DNA of 64,000 nt from Streptococcus mitis (GTDB lineage: Bacteria; Bacillota; Bacilli; Lactobacillales; Streptococcaceae): NCBI RefSeq assembly GCF_003943935.1, contig NZ_RJOB01000003.1:62001-126000 (forward strand), given 5' to 3'. The position numbers were made by a program, and so were the translations under genes. Of the stretch, positions 1 through 6,331 are shown piece after piece. The number at the start of each line of letters is the position of its first letter. Position 1 is the first letter of the stretch. Below the pieces are notes generated by a model that was given only the letters and a program-made list of their open reading frames with translations, was not told the DNA's origin and made no database searches.

Positions 1-24
1 AAGACTCATAACATTTACTCTTCA

Positions 25-174
25 TTAAGCCATCTCCAGAGCAAGAGCTTCATCTCGTAATTTTTCAACATCACTAACCGTAGATCGCTATCCTTCAATC
101 ATATTTGTACTTAAAGCATACCAAACACTCTTAAAAACGGATCGGTTTTCAAAAGCTACTCCCATGATTGTCAT
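25..174 (-). pseudogene. Short broken ORF with in-frame stop
   Basis: Read from the ATG at 174 to the TAA at 25, this is a 49-codon frame interrupted by a TAG at 88-90 (codon 29). The first part reads MTIMGVAFENRSVFKSVWYA and the part after the stop ends in DEALALEMA. The stretch with ...TNMIEG before the stop is faintly like small VbhA-type antitoxins of Fic toxins, but this is too short to trust. A good ribosome site (AAGGAGG near 212) precedes a nearby 7-codon minileader rather than this ATG. No partner gene is visible because the window starts here. Confidence 0.3.
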
Positions 175-498
175 CTTTTATTTATCTATATCTAAGGACA
201 TATGCTACCTCCTTTAGTTACATTATACCATGTTTCTCTGTAGCTTTTAAAAATTTTATAAACTTCAAATCCAAATATAAAACTCGTTCTTTTTCCTTTT
301 TTAACTAATGATTTTGAGTAAAAACTTAACTTCAGGGGAAAATGAAGTAAAACTAGACAAAATTCAAAAACTGATTTCGTACAACTCAAAATACTGATTT
401 TAGACTGAAGATAATACTAGAATTCTAATTAATGTTTTTATAATAAAGAGCTGACGACTTATGTTGCTTTTGATTTCTTAAGAATGTAAAAAGAAACA
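175..498. other. AT-rich stretch without a supported gene
   Basis: I see no convincing gene. A 65-codon open frame on the minus strand (192-389) has no family features and is rich in F, S and K, as expected of random AT-rich DNA. The stretch leads into a relic of a mobile element end at 499. Confidence 0.5.
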
Positions 499-556
499 AT
501 AAGGTAAACTTTCGAGTGATTTGAAACGTTGATAGTATCGTATTGATTAACGTTTT
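499..556. repeat. Relic of an rpsI-type element right end (second attR-like copy)
   Basis: These 58 bases match 11495-11555 with only a few differences: an arm-type motif ATAAGGTAAACTTT (499-512), then a shared GAAACGTTGATA core and TCGTATTGATTAACGTTTTG. In the intact element this block is the DNA between int and the rpsI junction. Here it is cut off after the TTGAG that would precede the core, and unrelated DNA follows. It is best read as the remains of an earlier, related element at the same site. Confidence 0.75.
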
Positions 557-647
557 GAGGTAACTGACCTTGTCAGGTTGCAGCCACATTTGTAAGCGAC
601 TAAAGTCGCAACAACTGTGTCAATTGCACCAATTTAGTAAAAAAGTA
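557..647. other. Short spacer with two inverted repeats
   Basis: No gene is seen. GCGACT (596-601) pairs with AGTCGC (604-609). CAATTTAGTAAA (631-642) is an exact inverted copy of 707-718, the displaced rpsI tail, so 631-718 can fold back on itself around the old terminator. Confidence 0.45.
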
Positions 648-684
648 CAAAAAAGAACACCCCGAAAGGTGCTCTTTGTAAGTA
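648..684 (-). terminator. Displaced native rpsI terminator
   Basis: On the minus strand AGAGCACC and GGGTGTTCT form a stem around TTTCG, followed by a run of T. It sits just past the displaced native rpsI tail (701-750), where the rpsI terminator would be in an uninterrupted chromosome. The element has separated it from rpsI by about 10.8 kb. Confidence 0.75.
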
Positions 685-700
685 CAGTAATTCTTTCGAA

Positions 701-750
701 TTAACGTTTACTAAATTGTGATGCTTTACGAGCTTTCTTAAGACCTGGTT
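701..750 (-). other. attL: displaced native 3' end of rpsI
   Basis: The minus strand encodes the last codons of ribosomal protein S9, ending CAA TTT AGT AAA CGT TAA (QFSKR stop). Bases 714-750 are identical to 11556-11592 inside intact rpsI, a 37-bp direct repeat expected of site-specific integration. To its right the sequence no longer matches rpsI, which marks the left border of the element. Confidence 0.9.
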
Positions 751-853
751 GGGGCACCACTTATTTCATCTAATTTCAAAGTGCTTTAAAATCAACGTTT
801 TCATAAGTTTTCAAAACATAAAATTTCAACTAATTTTAATCAATTTCATCAAA

Positions 854-916
854 ATAAGGTAAACTTTCATAAAAAATAAGCAAAAATCGAACCAGAATAT
901 CAAAAGTTTCCCTTAT
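854..916. repeat. Arm-type integrase sites at the left end
   Basis: ATAAGGTAAACTTT occurs at 854-867. Its inverse AAAGTTTCCCTTAT occurs at 903-916, one mismatch from the reverse complement. The same motif stands at 11495-11508 and, with one mismatch, at 11444-11457 beside the integrase. Repeats flanking both att cores but not part of them are typical of the arm sites bound by the N-terminal domain of tyrosine integrases. Confidence 0.65.
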
Positions 917-1084
917 TTAGTTTTACAGAAGTGAAATAGGGATTCACTACACGTCAATATACGGTAGAAACCTTGATTTAAAGCGATTCTTGAAATTTCA
1001 AATTTCACTACATTGCAATAAAAATAAGCCGAATCACTACCTTTTTTTGAAATAAGAATATTGATTCGGACAATTAAAAGTAAG

Positions 1085-1117
1085 AGGAACTCAAATGTAA
1101 ATTGGAGTTCCTTTTTT
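1085..1117 (+). terminator. Rho-independent terminator of an absent gene
   Basis: AGGAACTC (1085-1092) and GAGTTCCT (1105-1112) form a perfect 8-bp stem followed by TTTTT. No plus-strand gene precedes it, so it probably survives from a lost gene. Confidence 0.6.
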
Positions 1118-1351
1118 GTATATTTTTCAAATAACGCCTCTACACTATTTGTAGCAAATTCACCACTACAGTTTTATCTTAGTTAAAATAAGTTAGAATA
1201 TGTAAGTGAGTATCAGATATACCAAGACATCGTCACCATCTAAGGTATATTCAAAATACAAAAGTTGACCAACTAGATTTCTGAATATCCTTATATATCC
1301 ATTCTCAAAATTGGTTTAAATAGCGTAGTCTTTTAAACTAGTTTTGAGAAT

Positions 1352-1389
1352 CTAAAAAATCTTCCTACATATGTAAGAAGATTTTTTAG
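1352..1389. terminator. Terminator downstream of pcpA
   Basis: CTAAAAAATCTTC (1352-1364) pairs with GAAGATTTTTTAG (1377-1389). The loop contains the palindrome TACATATGTA, so the hairpin is nearly continuous. It can act in both directions and lies about 30 bases past the pcpA stop. Confidence 0.7.
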
Positions 1390-1420
1390 TTCAGAATGAT
1401 TAGATTTAGCTAATGGATAC

Positions 1421-3682
1421 CTATCCTACCCACTCACCGTTAGCATTGACTCGATAGCCATCGGGTGTAGTGGTGTTTACTAATAAATCTCCTGAATTAT
1501 AGGTATAGTACCATTTACCAGAAACTGTAAACCAACCTGTCTTCATAGCTCCAGCAGTATCAAGATAATACCATGATCCTTTGTCTTTAACCCAACCAGT
1601 AGCCATTGAACCTGATTCGTTTAAGTAATACCATAAGCCTTTATCTTTAATCCAACCAGTAGCCATTGAACCTGATTCGTTTAAGTAATACCATAAGCCT
1701 TTGTCTTTAACCCAACCAGTAGCCATTGAACCTGATTCGTTTAAGTAATACCATAATCCTTTATCTTTAACCCAACCAGTAGCCATTGAACCTGATTCGT
1801 TTAAGTAATACCATAAGCCTTTATCTTTAACCCAACCAGTAGCCATTGAACCTGATTCGTTTAAGTAATACCATAAGCCTTTATCTTTAACCCAACCAGT
1901 AGCCATTGAACCTGATTCGTTTAAATAATACCATAAGCCTTTGTCTTTAACCCAACCAACTACTCCCTGATTAGAATTCTTTTTAGGTTTAGCTACATCA
2001 GTTTCAGTTTTACCTGTTCCTTCTTTAGGTTTAGCTACATCAGTTTCAGTTTTACCTGTCCCTTCTTTAGGTTTATCTACGTCAGTTTCAGTTTTATCTG
2101 TTCCTTCTTTAGGTTTAGCTACGTCAGTTTCAGTTTTACCTGTCCCTTCTTTAGGTTTAGCTACGTCAGTTTCAGTTTTATCTGTCCCTTCTTTAGGTTT
2201 AGCTACGTCAGTTTCAGTTTTACCTGTTCCTTCTTTAGGTTTAGTTACGTCAGTTTCAGTTTTACCTGTTCCTTCTTTAGGTTTAGTTACGTCAGTTTCA
2301 GTTTTACCTGTTCCTTCTTTAGGTTTATCTACGTTAGTTTCTTGTTTTATATTATCTACTTTTTCAACGATGATATCATTACTAGTAGATAAATTTGATT
2401 TAAGAACATCTTTTATATGTTCTGATGTTACATAGAACTTAACAGTTTCAGGAATTGCAAATGTATCTTTTTTCACAGAAAACTCTGTACTTTTATTCTT
2501 AATATGAATTTCCTTTAATGAATCTAAGCTGCCACTTAGGAAGAAGGACGGCAATGAGTTGATATTATTACCAATTGTTAATCTTTTTAATTTTGGTAAA
2601 CCGTTCATGACATGTTTACCAAAATTTTTAACATTATCTGGTAATATAAGTTCTTTTAATTCTAAATTACGATAAAATGCTAAACGTTCAATAGTTTCTA
2701 AACTATTTGGTAAGCTAATTTCTTCAAGTTTAATCGCATCTTCAAATGCAAAAGTACCGATTTTTTCTAAACCATCGTTCAATTCGAGTCTTTTCAAATA
2801 AGAATTTTTATCAAACGAATATGATGTAAGTTCTTTTGTCTCCTTAGGTGTTTTATAACTTTCGTCATTTTTTTTACTTGGATAACAAATTAATTTGGTT
2901 TTATCTTTTGAAAACAAAACACCATCAATTGAGGCAAACGATTCATTTCCTTCTTCAACATCAACATGTTTTAAGCTAGTAGTATTTTTAAATAGATTAC
3001 TTCCTAATGTTTTAACCGATTTTGGTAATGTTAGTTTCTCTAAATTTGATAAATTAGCAAAAGCCTCATGTGATATTAATTCTAATTTTGAACTTGAGGA
3101 AAAGGTTAGCTTTTTCAATTTTTGACTAAAAGAAAATGCACTTGTCCCAATATATTCTAGAGATGCAGGCAATTCAATCTCTTCTAATTCAGAAAAATTA
3201 AAAGCTTTATCTTCAATTTTCTCCAGCTGACTGCCATTCTCAAAAATAATAGTTTTAGCTTTACTTCCATGGAAGCCGTTTTTTTGTATTTTTTTTATGC
3301 TTGATGGAATAGTAATAGAGCTAGGATAGTAGATAATTCTACCTGTTTCATCTGGATAATAACTAAAAGCTTCACTAGCTACTTCAGTAACGGTAAATAC
3401 TTTATCACCTACTGTGATTTTTGTAGGAATCGTGAATGATTTTCCATCTTGACCAGCTTCAAACTGTACAGGAGTCACTCCATTACCCACTTGAACAGTT
3501 CCTATGTTGCCTTCTACAGTTAGAACCTTATATTTGATATTATTTTGTTTAATAATACTTCCAACTTTAGTTTCTTTGATCACTTCCGAACTAGGTGTAT
3601 TTGCTAGAATTGGTTCATTAGGGACATATGCTGCTAATATAACCGCAGCTGTAGTTAATGATAATACTGTTCTTTTTTTCAT
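1421..3682 (-). CDS. pcpA: Choline-binding surface protein PcpA
   Basis: This 753-residue surface protein has a signal peptide at 1-27 (MKKRTVLSLTTAAVILAAYV) and a BspA-type leucine-rich repeat domain at about 90-430. A block of eight 14-residue repeats of the type KPKEGTGKTETDV follows at about 447-565. The C-terminus holds about eight 20-residue choline-binding repeats (GWVKDKGLWYYLNESGSMAT and variants). The last should hold the protein on phosphocholine of teichoic acids. The signal peptide, LRR and choline-binding parts match my memory of pneumococcal PcpA, an adhesin repressed by manganese through PsaR. The lysine/glutamate/threonine repeat block is longer than I recall in PcpA. The start has AAGGAAA upstream, and a consensus promoter with an operator lies at 3822-3926. 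It is unusual to find it inside a mobile element. Confidence 0.93.
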   Translation of the reverse strand: MKKRTVLSLTTAAVILAAYVPNEPILANTPSSEVIKETKVGSIIKQNNIKYKVLTVEGNIGTVQVGNGVTPVQFEAGQDGKSFTIPTKITVGDKVFTVTEVASEAFSYYPDETGRIIYYPSSITIPSSIKKIQKNGFHGSKAKTIIFENGSQLEKIEDKAFNFSELEEIELPASLEYIGTSAFSFSQKLKKLTFSSSSKLELISHEAFANLSNLEKLTLPKSVKTLGSNLFKNTTSLKHVDVEEGNESFASIDGVLFSKDKTKLICYPSKKNDESYKTPKETKELTSYSFDKNSYLKRLELNDGLEKIGTFAFEDAIKLEEISLPNSLETIERLAFYRNLELKELILPDNVKNFGKHVMNGLPKLKRLTIGNNINSLPSFFLSGSLDSLKEIHIKNKSTEFSVKKDTFAIPETVKFYVTSEHIKDVLKSNLSTSNDIIVEKVDNIKQETNVDKPKEGTGKTETDVTKPKEGTGKTETDVTKPKEGTGKTETDVAKPKEGTDKTETDVAKPKEGTGKTETDVAKPKEGTDKTETDVDKPKEGTGKTETDVAKPKEGTGKTETDVAKPKKNSNQGVVGWVKDKGLWYYLNESGSMATGWVKDKGLWYYLNESGSMATGWVKDKGLWYYLNESGSMATGWVKDKGLWYYLNESGSMATGWVKDKGLWYYLNESGSMATGWIKDKGLWYYLNESGSMATGWVKDKGSWYYLDTAGAMKTGWFTVSGKWYYTYNSGDLLVNTTTPDGYRVNANGEWVG
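1546..1963 (-). repeat. Tandem 60-bp choline-binding repeats
   Basis: Near-identical 60-bp units encode the 20-residue choline-binding repeat. Five units encode GWVKDKGLWYY, one GWIKDKG and one GWVKDKGSWYY. The near identity at DNA level indicates recent expansion or gene conversion and makes copy number prone to change. Confidence 0.9.
1985..2335 (-). repeat. Tandem 42-bp repeats coding a charged linker
   Basis: Eight 42-bp units encode [DTA]KPKEGT[GD]KTETDV. Units differ only by G/D at one position and D/T/A at the junction. The block lies between the LRR domain and the choline-binding domain and should form an extended spacer that raises the LRR domain above the wall. Confidence 0.9.
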
Positions 3683-3821
3683 ATAAATTTCCTTACATAT
3701 TTATTTTCTAATAGATATAAAACTATAACTTTGCTAGCCGTTGTTATAAAAAGTTTTATTCAAGCATTATCTAGTAGAATAGAGTAGTACATTTTATAAA
3801 TTGTTATCTCTCCATAAACAT

Positions 3822-3849
3822 AGTATATCATTTTTAAATTTTAAGTCAA
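3822..3849 (-). promoter_or_regulatory. pcpA promoter
   Basis: On the minus strand TTGACT (3849-3844) and TATACT (3827-3822) are 16 bases apart. Transcription would begin near 3815, giving a leader of about 130 bases before the pcpA ATG. Confidence 0.7.
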
Positions 3850-3850
3850 G

Positions 3851-3926
3851 AAAAATTAACCAATGTTAATTTTATTTTTAACACACGTTAATTTTATTTT
3901 TAACATGGGCTAAAAATAAAATTAAC
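3851..3926. promoter_or_regulatory. Operator array upstream of pcpA, likely metal-regulator sites
   Basis: AATTAAC (3854-3860), four bases, then GTTAATT (3865-3871) is a palindrome that abuts the pcpA -35. It resembles operators of MntR-type manganese repressors (SloR, ScaR, PsaR). GTTAATTTTATTTTTAAC follows twice, starting at 3865 and 3887, exactly 22 bases or two helical turns apart. An inverted copy, TAAAAATAAAATTAAC, stands at 3911-3926. The assignment to PsaR is inferred from the known Mn control of pcpA. Confidence 0.6.
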
Positions 3927-3928
3927 TG

Positions 3929-4108
3929 AGTAAAAACTCTCGAAATTCAATTCGCTATATTATCACTCAACTTGAACAAATACCAGAACCACAAAAAACA
4001 GATATAATTGATGCAATAGCAACTCTATTAAACAACATAAGAGACTGGGACAAAAAGATTTTGATTTCAGTAATTCTTTATTATAAATTTTTAAAATCGA
4101 TAGATTAG
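3929..4108 (+). pseudogene. 5'-truncated gene fragment, family unknown
   Basis: An open frame without a start codon reads SKNSRNSIRYIITQLEQIP... to a TAG at 4106-4108, about 59 codons. It looks like the C-terminal helix region of a small helix-turn-helix regulator, but I cannot name it. From about 4043 the DNA (gagactgggacaaaaag) resembles a common streptococcal intergenic sequence, so the true gene fragment may end before that. Confidence 0.35.
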
Positions 4109-4169
4109 ACAAAAAAGCGAACGAAACAGAAAATCTTCACTCATATTCCCAACCATATACGGGAATTAT

Positions 4170-4300
4170 ATGTGCGATAGAAATGAAAGAGCAACTCTTA
4201 AAAAGCGTCTATCTGCTTTAGGACTACCAGACTATAGTTTTCACTTATTCCGCCACACACACGCTTCTATGATGTTAAATGCAGGTATCGCTATTACCTC
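4170..4300 (+). pseudogene. Remnant of a tyrosine integrase C-terminus
   Basis: The frame includes LPDYSFHLFRHTHASMMLNA, the box II H-x-x-R-H motif of tyrosine recombinases. The N-terminal and middle domains are missing, and the reading then runs into unrelated sequence before the nucleophile tyrosine. It differs from the intact integrase of the element (HKLRHTGATL), so it comes from another element that once occupied this place. Confidence 0.7.
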
Positions 4301-4304
4301 AATA

Positions 4305-4510
4305 AATAATCCATCTAATTTCATTTCGTCTTTACCAAATTTGACGAGATTGACGACCTCTTCATAACGTCCTACCGCATTATTGACATCTTATAAGTTC
4401 GTTCTAGCTTTTGATAAGGCTTTGTCAATCTTTGGATTGACACTTTCATTTTGTGTCACAAACTCCATGCCGTAAGACGTTGCCACTCTTCAACTTCACG
4501 TTGAATTTTT
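4305..4510 (-). pseudogene. Frameshifted gene remnant, family unknown
   Basis: Read on the minus strand, three consecutive pieces in different frames give a continuous-looking protein: EVKIQREVEEWQRLT, then GMEFVTQNESVNPKIDKALS..RTNL, then DVNNAVGRYEEVVNLVKFGK..EMKLDGLFIE. At least two frameshifts separate them. The sequence is charged and helical. I do not recognise the family. Confidence 0.45.
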
Positions 4511-4516
4511 ACTTCT

Positions 4517-5092
4517 TTACTCTGTTTCGTTGCCATTACCAAAGCCTTTTAAAATGTTCTTTAAATTGGCTCTTTTAATTGCCCAGTGAGTCCTACTTAA
4601 TTCCCAATCTTCTATTTTTAATTCTGATTGATGAAGTTCGATCAGATTTAAATCAATTTCACATTCTTTCTGAAAATCAAATTTTATATATCCAGCTCTT
4701 TTATCTATATCTACTAATTTTCCAAAAAATCCAGTTTTTATCTCTTGGTTCGCCTCACTATATTCTGGAAGGAATAAAGCTGGCAAACTCATTATTTCAT
4801 CAATATCTTCTAAAGTGAATTGATTGAACTTTTGACTAATTGCTGAATTTGTGTATTGAAAAACCCTATCATTGTTTAAACTAAACGAGTTCTCTTCATA
4901 CTTCTCATTGTAAATTATAAATAGGTTATAATATTCATTGGAAGAGAGTATCTGCCGTATAGGTGTAACATTAACGATATGATTTACACTGTTTGCTTGC
5001 TCAATATTATAAATTCTGTCCGCATTTTGTTGTAGTGGTTGTTGGGGAAATTCTGAGGGCAAATTATCCTGCCTTTTTAGTGAGTTTGTCAA
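4517..5092 (-). CDS. Unknown protein B of a two-gene module, THWAIK domain
   Basis: This protein has 191 residues and starts at a TTG codon behind a strong AAGGAG site. Residues about 22-35 read QNADRIYNIEQANSV and match a motif at the C-terminus of the gene just upstream (ANKIYNIEHVENLN). Residues about 95-185 form a compact domain with LPALFLPE, FGKLVDIDK, IKFDFQ and, near the end, RTHWAIKRANLKNIL. I have the impression of such a domain in hypothetical proteins near bacterial conflict genes, but cannot name it. It lies 10 bases after the 296-residue gene, on the same strand, so it is almost surely co-transcribed and co-functional. No signal peptide or membrane segment is present. Function unknown. 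Confidence 0.75.
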   Translation of the reverse strand: MTNSLKRQDNLPSEFPQQPLQQNADRIYNIEQANSVNHIVNVTPIRQILSSNEYYNLFIIYNEKYEENSFSLNNDRVFQYTNSAISQKFNQFTLEDIDEIMSLPALFLPEYSEANQEIKTGFFGKLVDIDKRAGYIKFDFQKECEIDLNLIELHQSELKIEDWELSRTHWAIKRANLKNILKGFGNGNETE

Positions 5093-5102
5093 TGTATTCT
5101 CC

Positions 5103-5993
5103 TTAATTTAAATTTTCTACATGTTCTATGTTATAAATTTTGTTAGCATACTGAGTTATGATTTTTGGATTATTCAATACTTGTTGTTTCATAGATTCTT
5201 CACCTTCAGTATTAAATTTTTTCTCTTCTTCGTTCTCAGTATCTGATTCTTCAACATGCTCTTGTTCCACTATTCCAGCAGTTTGTTCATTCAACTCTTC
5301 CACACTTGGGTTATAACGAGTTATTTCTAAATTAGGCAAAGACTTTCCCAGTTCTGAGTTTCTGAATTTCCATGGCGTATTTTCTCCATTTTGAGAATAC
5401 CATTCCTCAAATGTTTCTTTACCGAGTGTATTATCAATTTTATTTACAAATATATATCTCATCACATCTAACAAGAATGGCTCAATTTCTACTGTTGTAA
5501 TACTTAATAATTCTGACTTAGATACAGTATTATTAACAGAAATCTTAAATCGTTCCGAAATATCAATTGTTTCATCATTACAGATTGTTTCTATAATAGC
5601 AGAAGCAAACCATTCCAATTTTTGCTCTGAAAACTTATTACTTATAAAAGCAGACATACTCTCAAGTGTGTCTTTTTTATTTTGCTTAACTGAGGTTTCA
5701 AAAGAATCAATAAAAGTTTGGTCGTCAAAGATCAAATATGATGTAGCAGATATCACACATTTTTTATATTCAGACACATTCTTTTTAAATGATGTCCCTT
5801 TAACTTTTAAAAGGGATTCCCCTGTAAAGTTCTCGATGAACGATAACATCATATCATCTTCATTTAAACCATCACTTTTATCAGTTACAACACCACGTAC
5901 TCTTGTACTACGTACTCTTCTTCTAGTATTTCTAGCTTCAAGAATAAGCCCAAAGAGTATCCCTCCTGTTAGGCGTGGAACGTTAGATGACAT
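5103..5993 (-). CDS. Unknown protein A of a two-gene module, IYNIE tail
   Basis: This protein has 296 residues. It starts at an ATG behind AGAGGAG. The N-terminus reads MSSNVPRLTGGILFGLILEA, followed by a basic patch (RNTRRRVRSTRVRG). The middle (about 50-230) is a soluble, mostly helical domain with FKKNVSEYKKC and FLLDVMRYIFVNKIDN. Next come an acidic linker (about 235-268, rich in E) and a terminal motif QYANKIYNIEHVENLN, repeated near the start of the following gene. There is no transmembrane segment despite the hydrophobic stretch near residue 12. I have seen the VPRLTGG...EYK pattern only in uncharacterised Firmicutes proteins and give no function. The layout suggests a sensor or effector pair joined through the shared motif. 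Confidence 0.78.
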   Translation of the reverse strand: MSSNVPRLTGGILFGLILEARNTRRRVRSTRVRGVVTDKSDGLNEDDMMLSFIENFTGESLLKVKGTSFKKNVSEYKKCVISATSYLIFDDQTFIDSFETSVKQNKKDTLESMSAFISNKFSEQKLEWFASAIIETICNDETIDISERFKISVNNTVSKSELLSITTVEIEPFLLDVMRYIFVNKIDNTLGKETFEEWYSQNGENTPWKFRNSELGKSLPNLEITRYNPSVEELNEQTAGIVEQEHVEESDTENEEEKKFNTEGEESMKQQVLNNPKIITQYANKIYNIEHVENLN

Positions 5994-6023
5994 TTTTTAA
6001 CTCCTCTTACTTTATTTGGTAAC

Positions 6024-6113
6024 TTTATCTACTTTATCTACATTTACAAGTAACTCCATCTACTTCATAATAAAGTTTGAAGATAAGGCAAATGTATATT
6101 TGATTCTATTATA
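6024..6113 (-). promoter_or_regulatory. Promoter region of the unknown module with tandem 9-bp repeats
   Basis: TATAAT on the minus strand (6113-6108) is a good -10 without a clear -35. Downstream, TTTATCTAC occurs twice in immediate tandem (6024-6032 and 6033-6041), with a weaker copy near 6057-6064. The repeats lie in the leader of the 296-residue gene and could be an operator or an RNA element. Confidence 0.4.
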
Positions 6114-6159
6114 TCAAATTTCACAAGCGTTTTCTTCAGAATAATAATATTAGTCCTAA

Positions 6160-6173
6160 TTGATGGCCATCAA
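6160..6173. promoter_or_regulatory. Perfect 14-bp palindrome in the divergent region
   Basis: TTGATGGCCATCAA is a perfect palindrome between the leftward unknown module and the rightward mobility genes. It is placed like an operator that could control either or both transcripts. Confidence 0.4.
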
Positions 6174-6300
6174 ATGGACGGATTGAAACGAATATGAAAA
6201 CTCAGACGATAACGGTCGAGTTCTGCATATATCTGTTTATCCGTTTATTTGGTGTGCCCTTTTCACATCTATCGGTATTCAGTATGGCTCATTGAAGTTT

Positions 6301-6324
6301 CTTTCCGTCCTAAGGACAGAAAGG
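6301..6324 (+). promoter_or_regulatory. Hairpin covering the ribosome site of the sigma-like gene
   Basis: CTTTCCGTCC (6301-6310) can pair with GGACAGAAAG (6314-6323) with one mismatch. The AAAGG ribosome site of the gene starting at 6332 lies in the second arm, so translation may be restrained. Confidence 0.4.
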
Positions 6325-6331
6325 AACCAAC

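Larger units (their letters stand above)
751..1420. other. Non-coding left end of the element
   Basis: No gene is supported. It holds two arm-type sites (854-867 and, inverted, 903-916) and two hairpins listed separately (1085-1117 and 1352-1389). Several frames are interrupted by many stops. Confidence 0.6.

Noticed and set aside
192-389. 65-codon open frame on the minus strand near the left edge
   Set aside because: There is no ribosome site, the composition is like AT-rich random DNA, and no family features are seen.
1551-2335. Regular DNA repeats that might look like a CRISPR array
   Set aside because: The repeats have no variable spacers and are in frame within pcpA; they code for protein repeats.
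4170-4367. A short plus-strand frame as a functional integrase
   Set aside because: Only box II remains; there is no N-terminal part and no catalytic tyrosine, so it is a remnant.
6117-6135. A cre-like sequence (AGAAAACGCTTGTG) before the unknown module
   Set aside because: It misses a key position of the CcpA consensus, and no other support exists.
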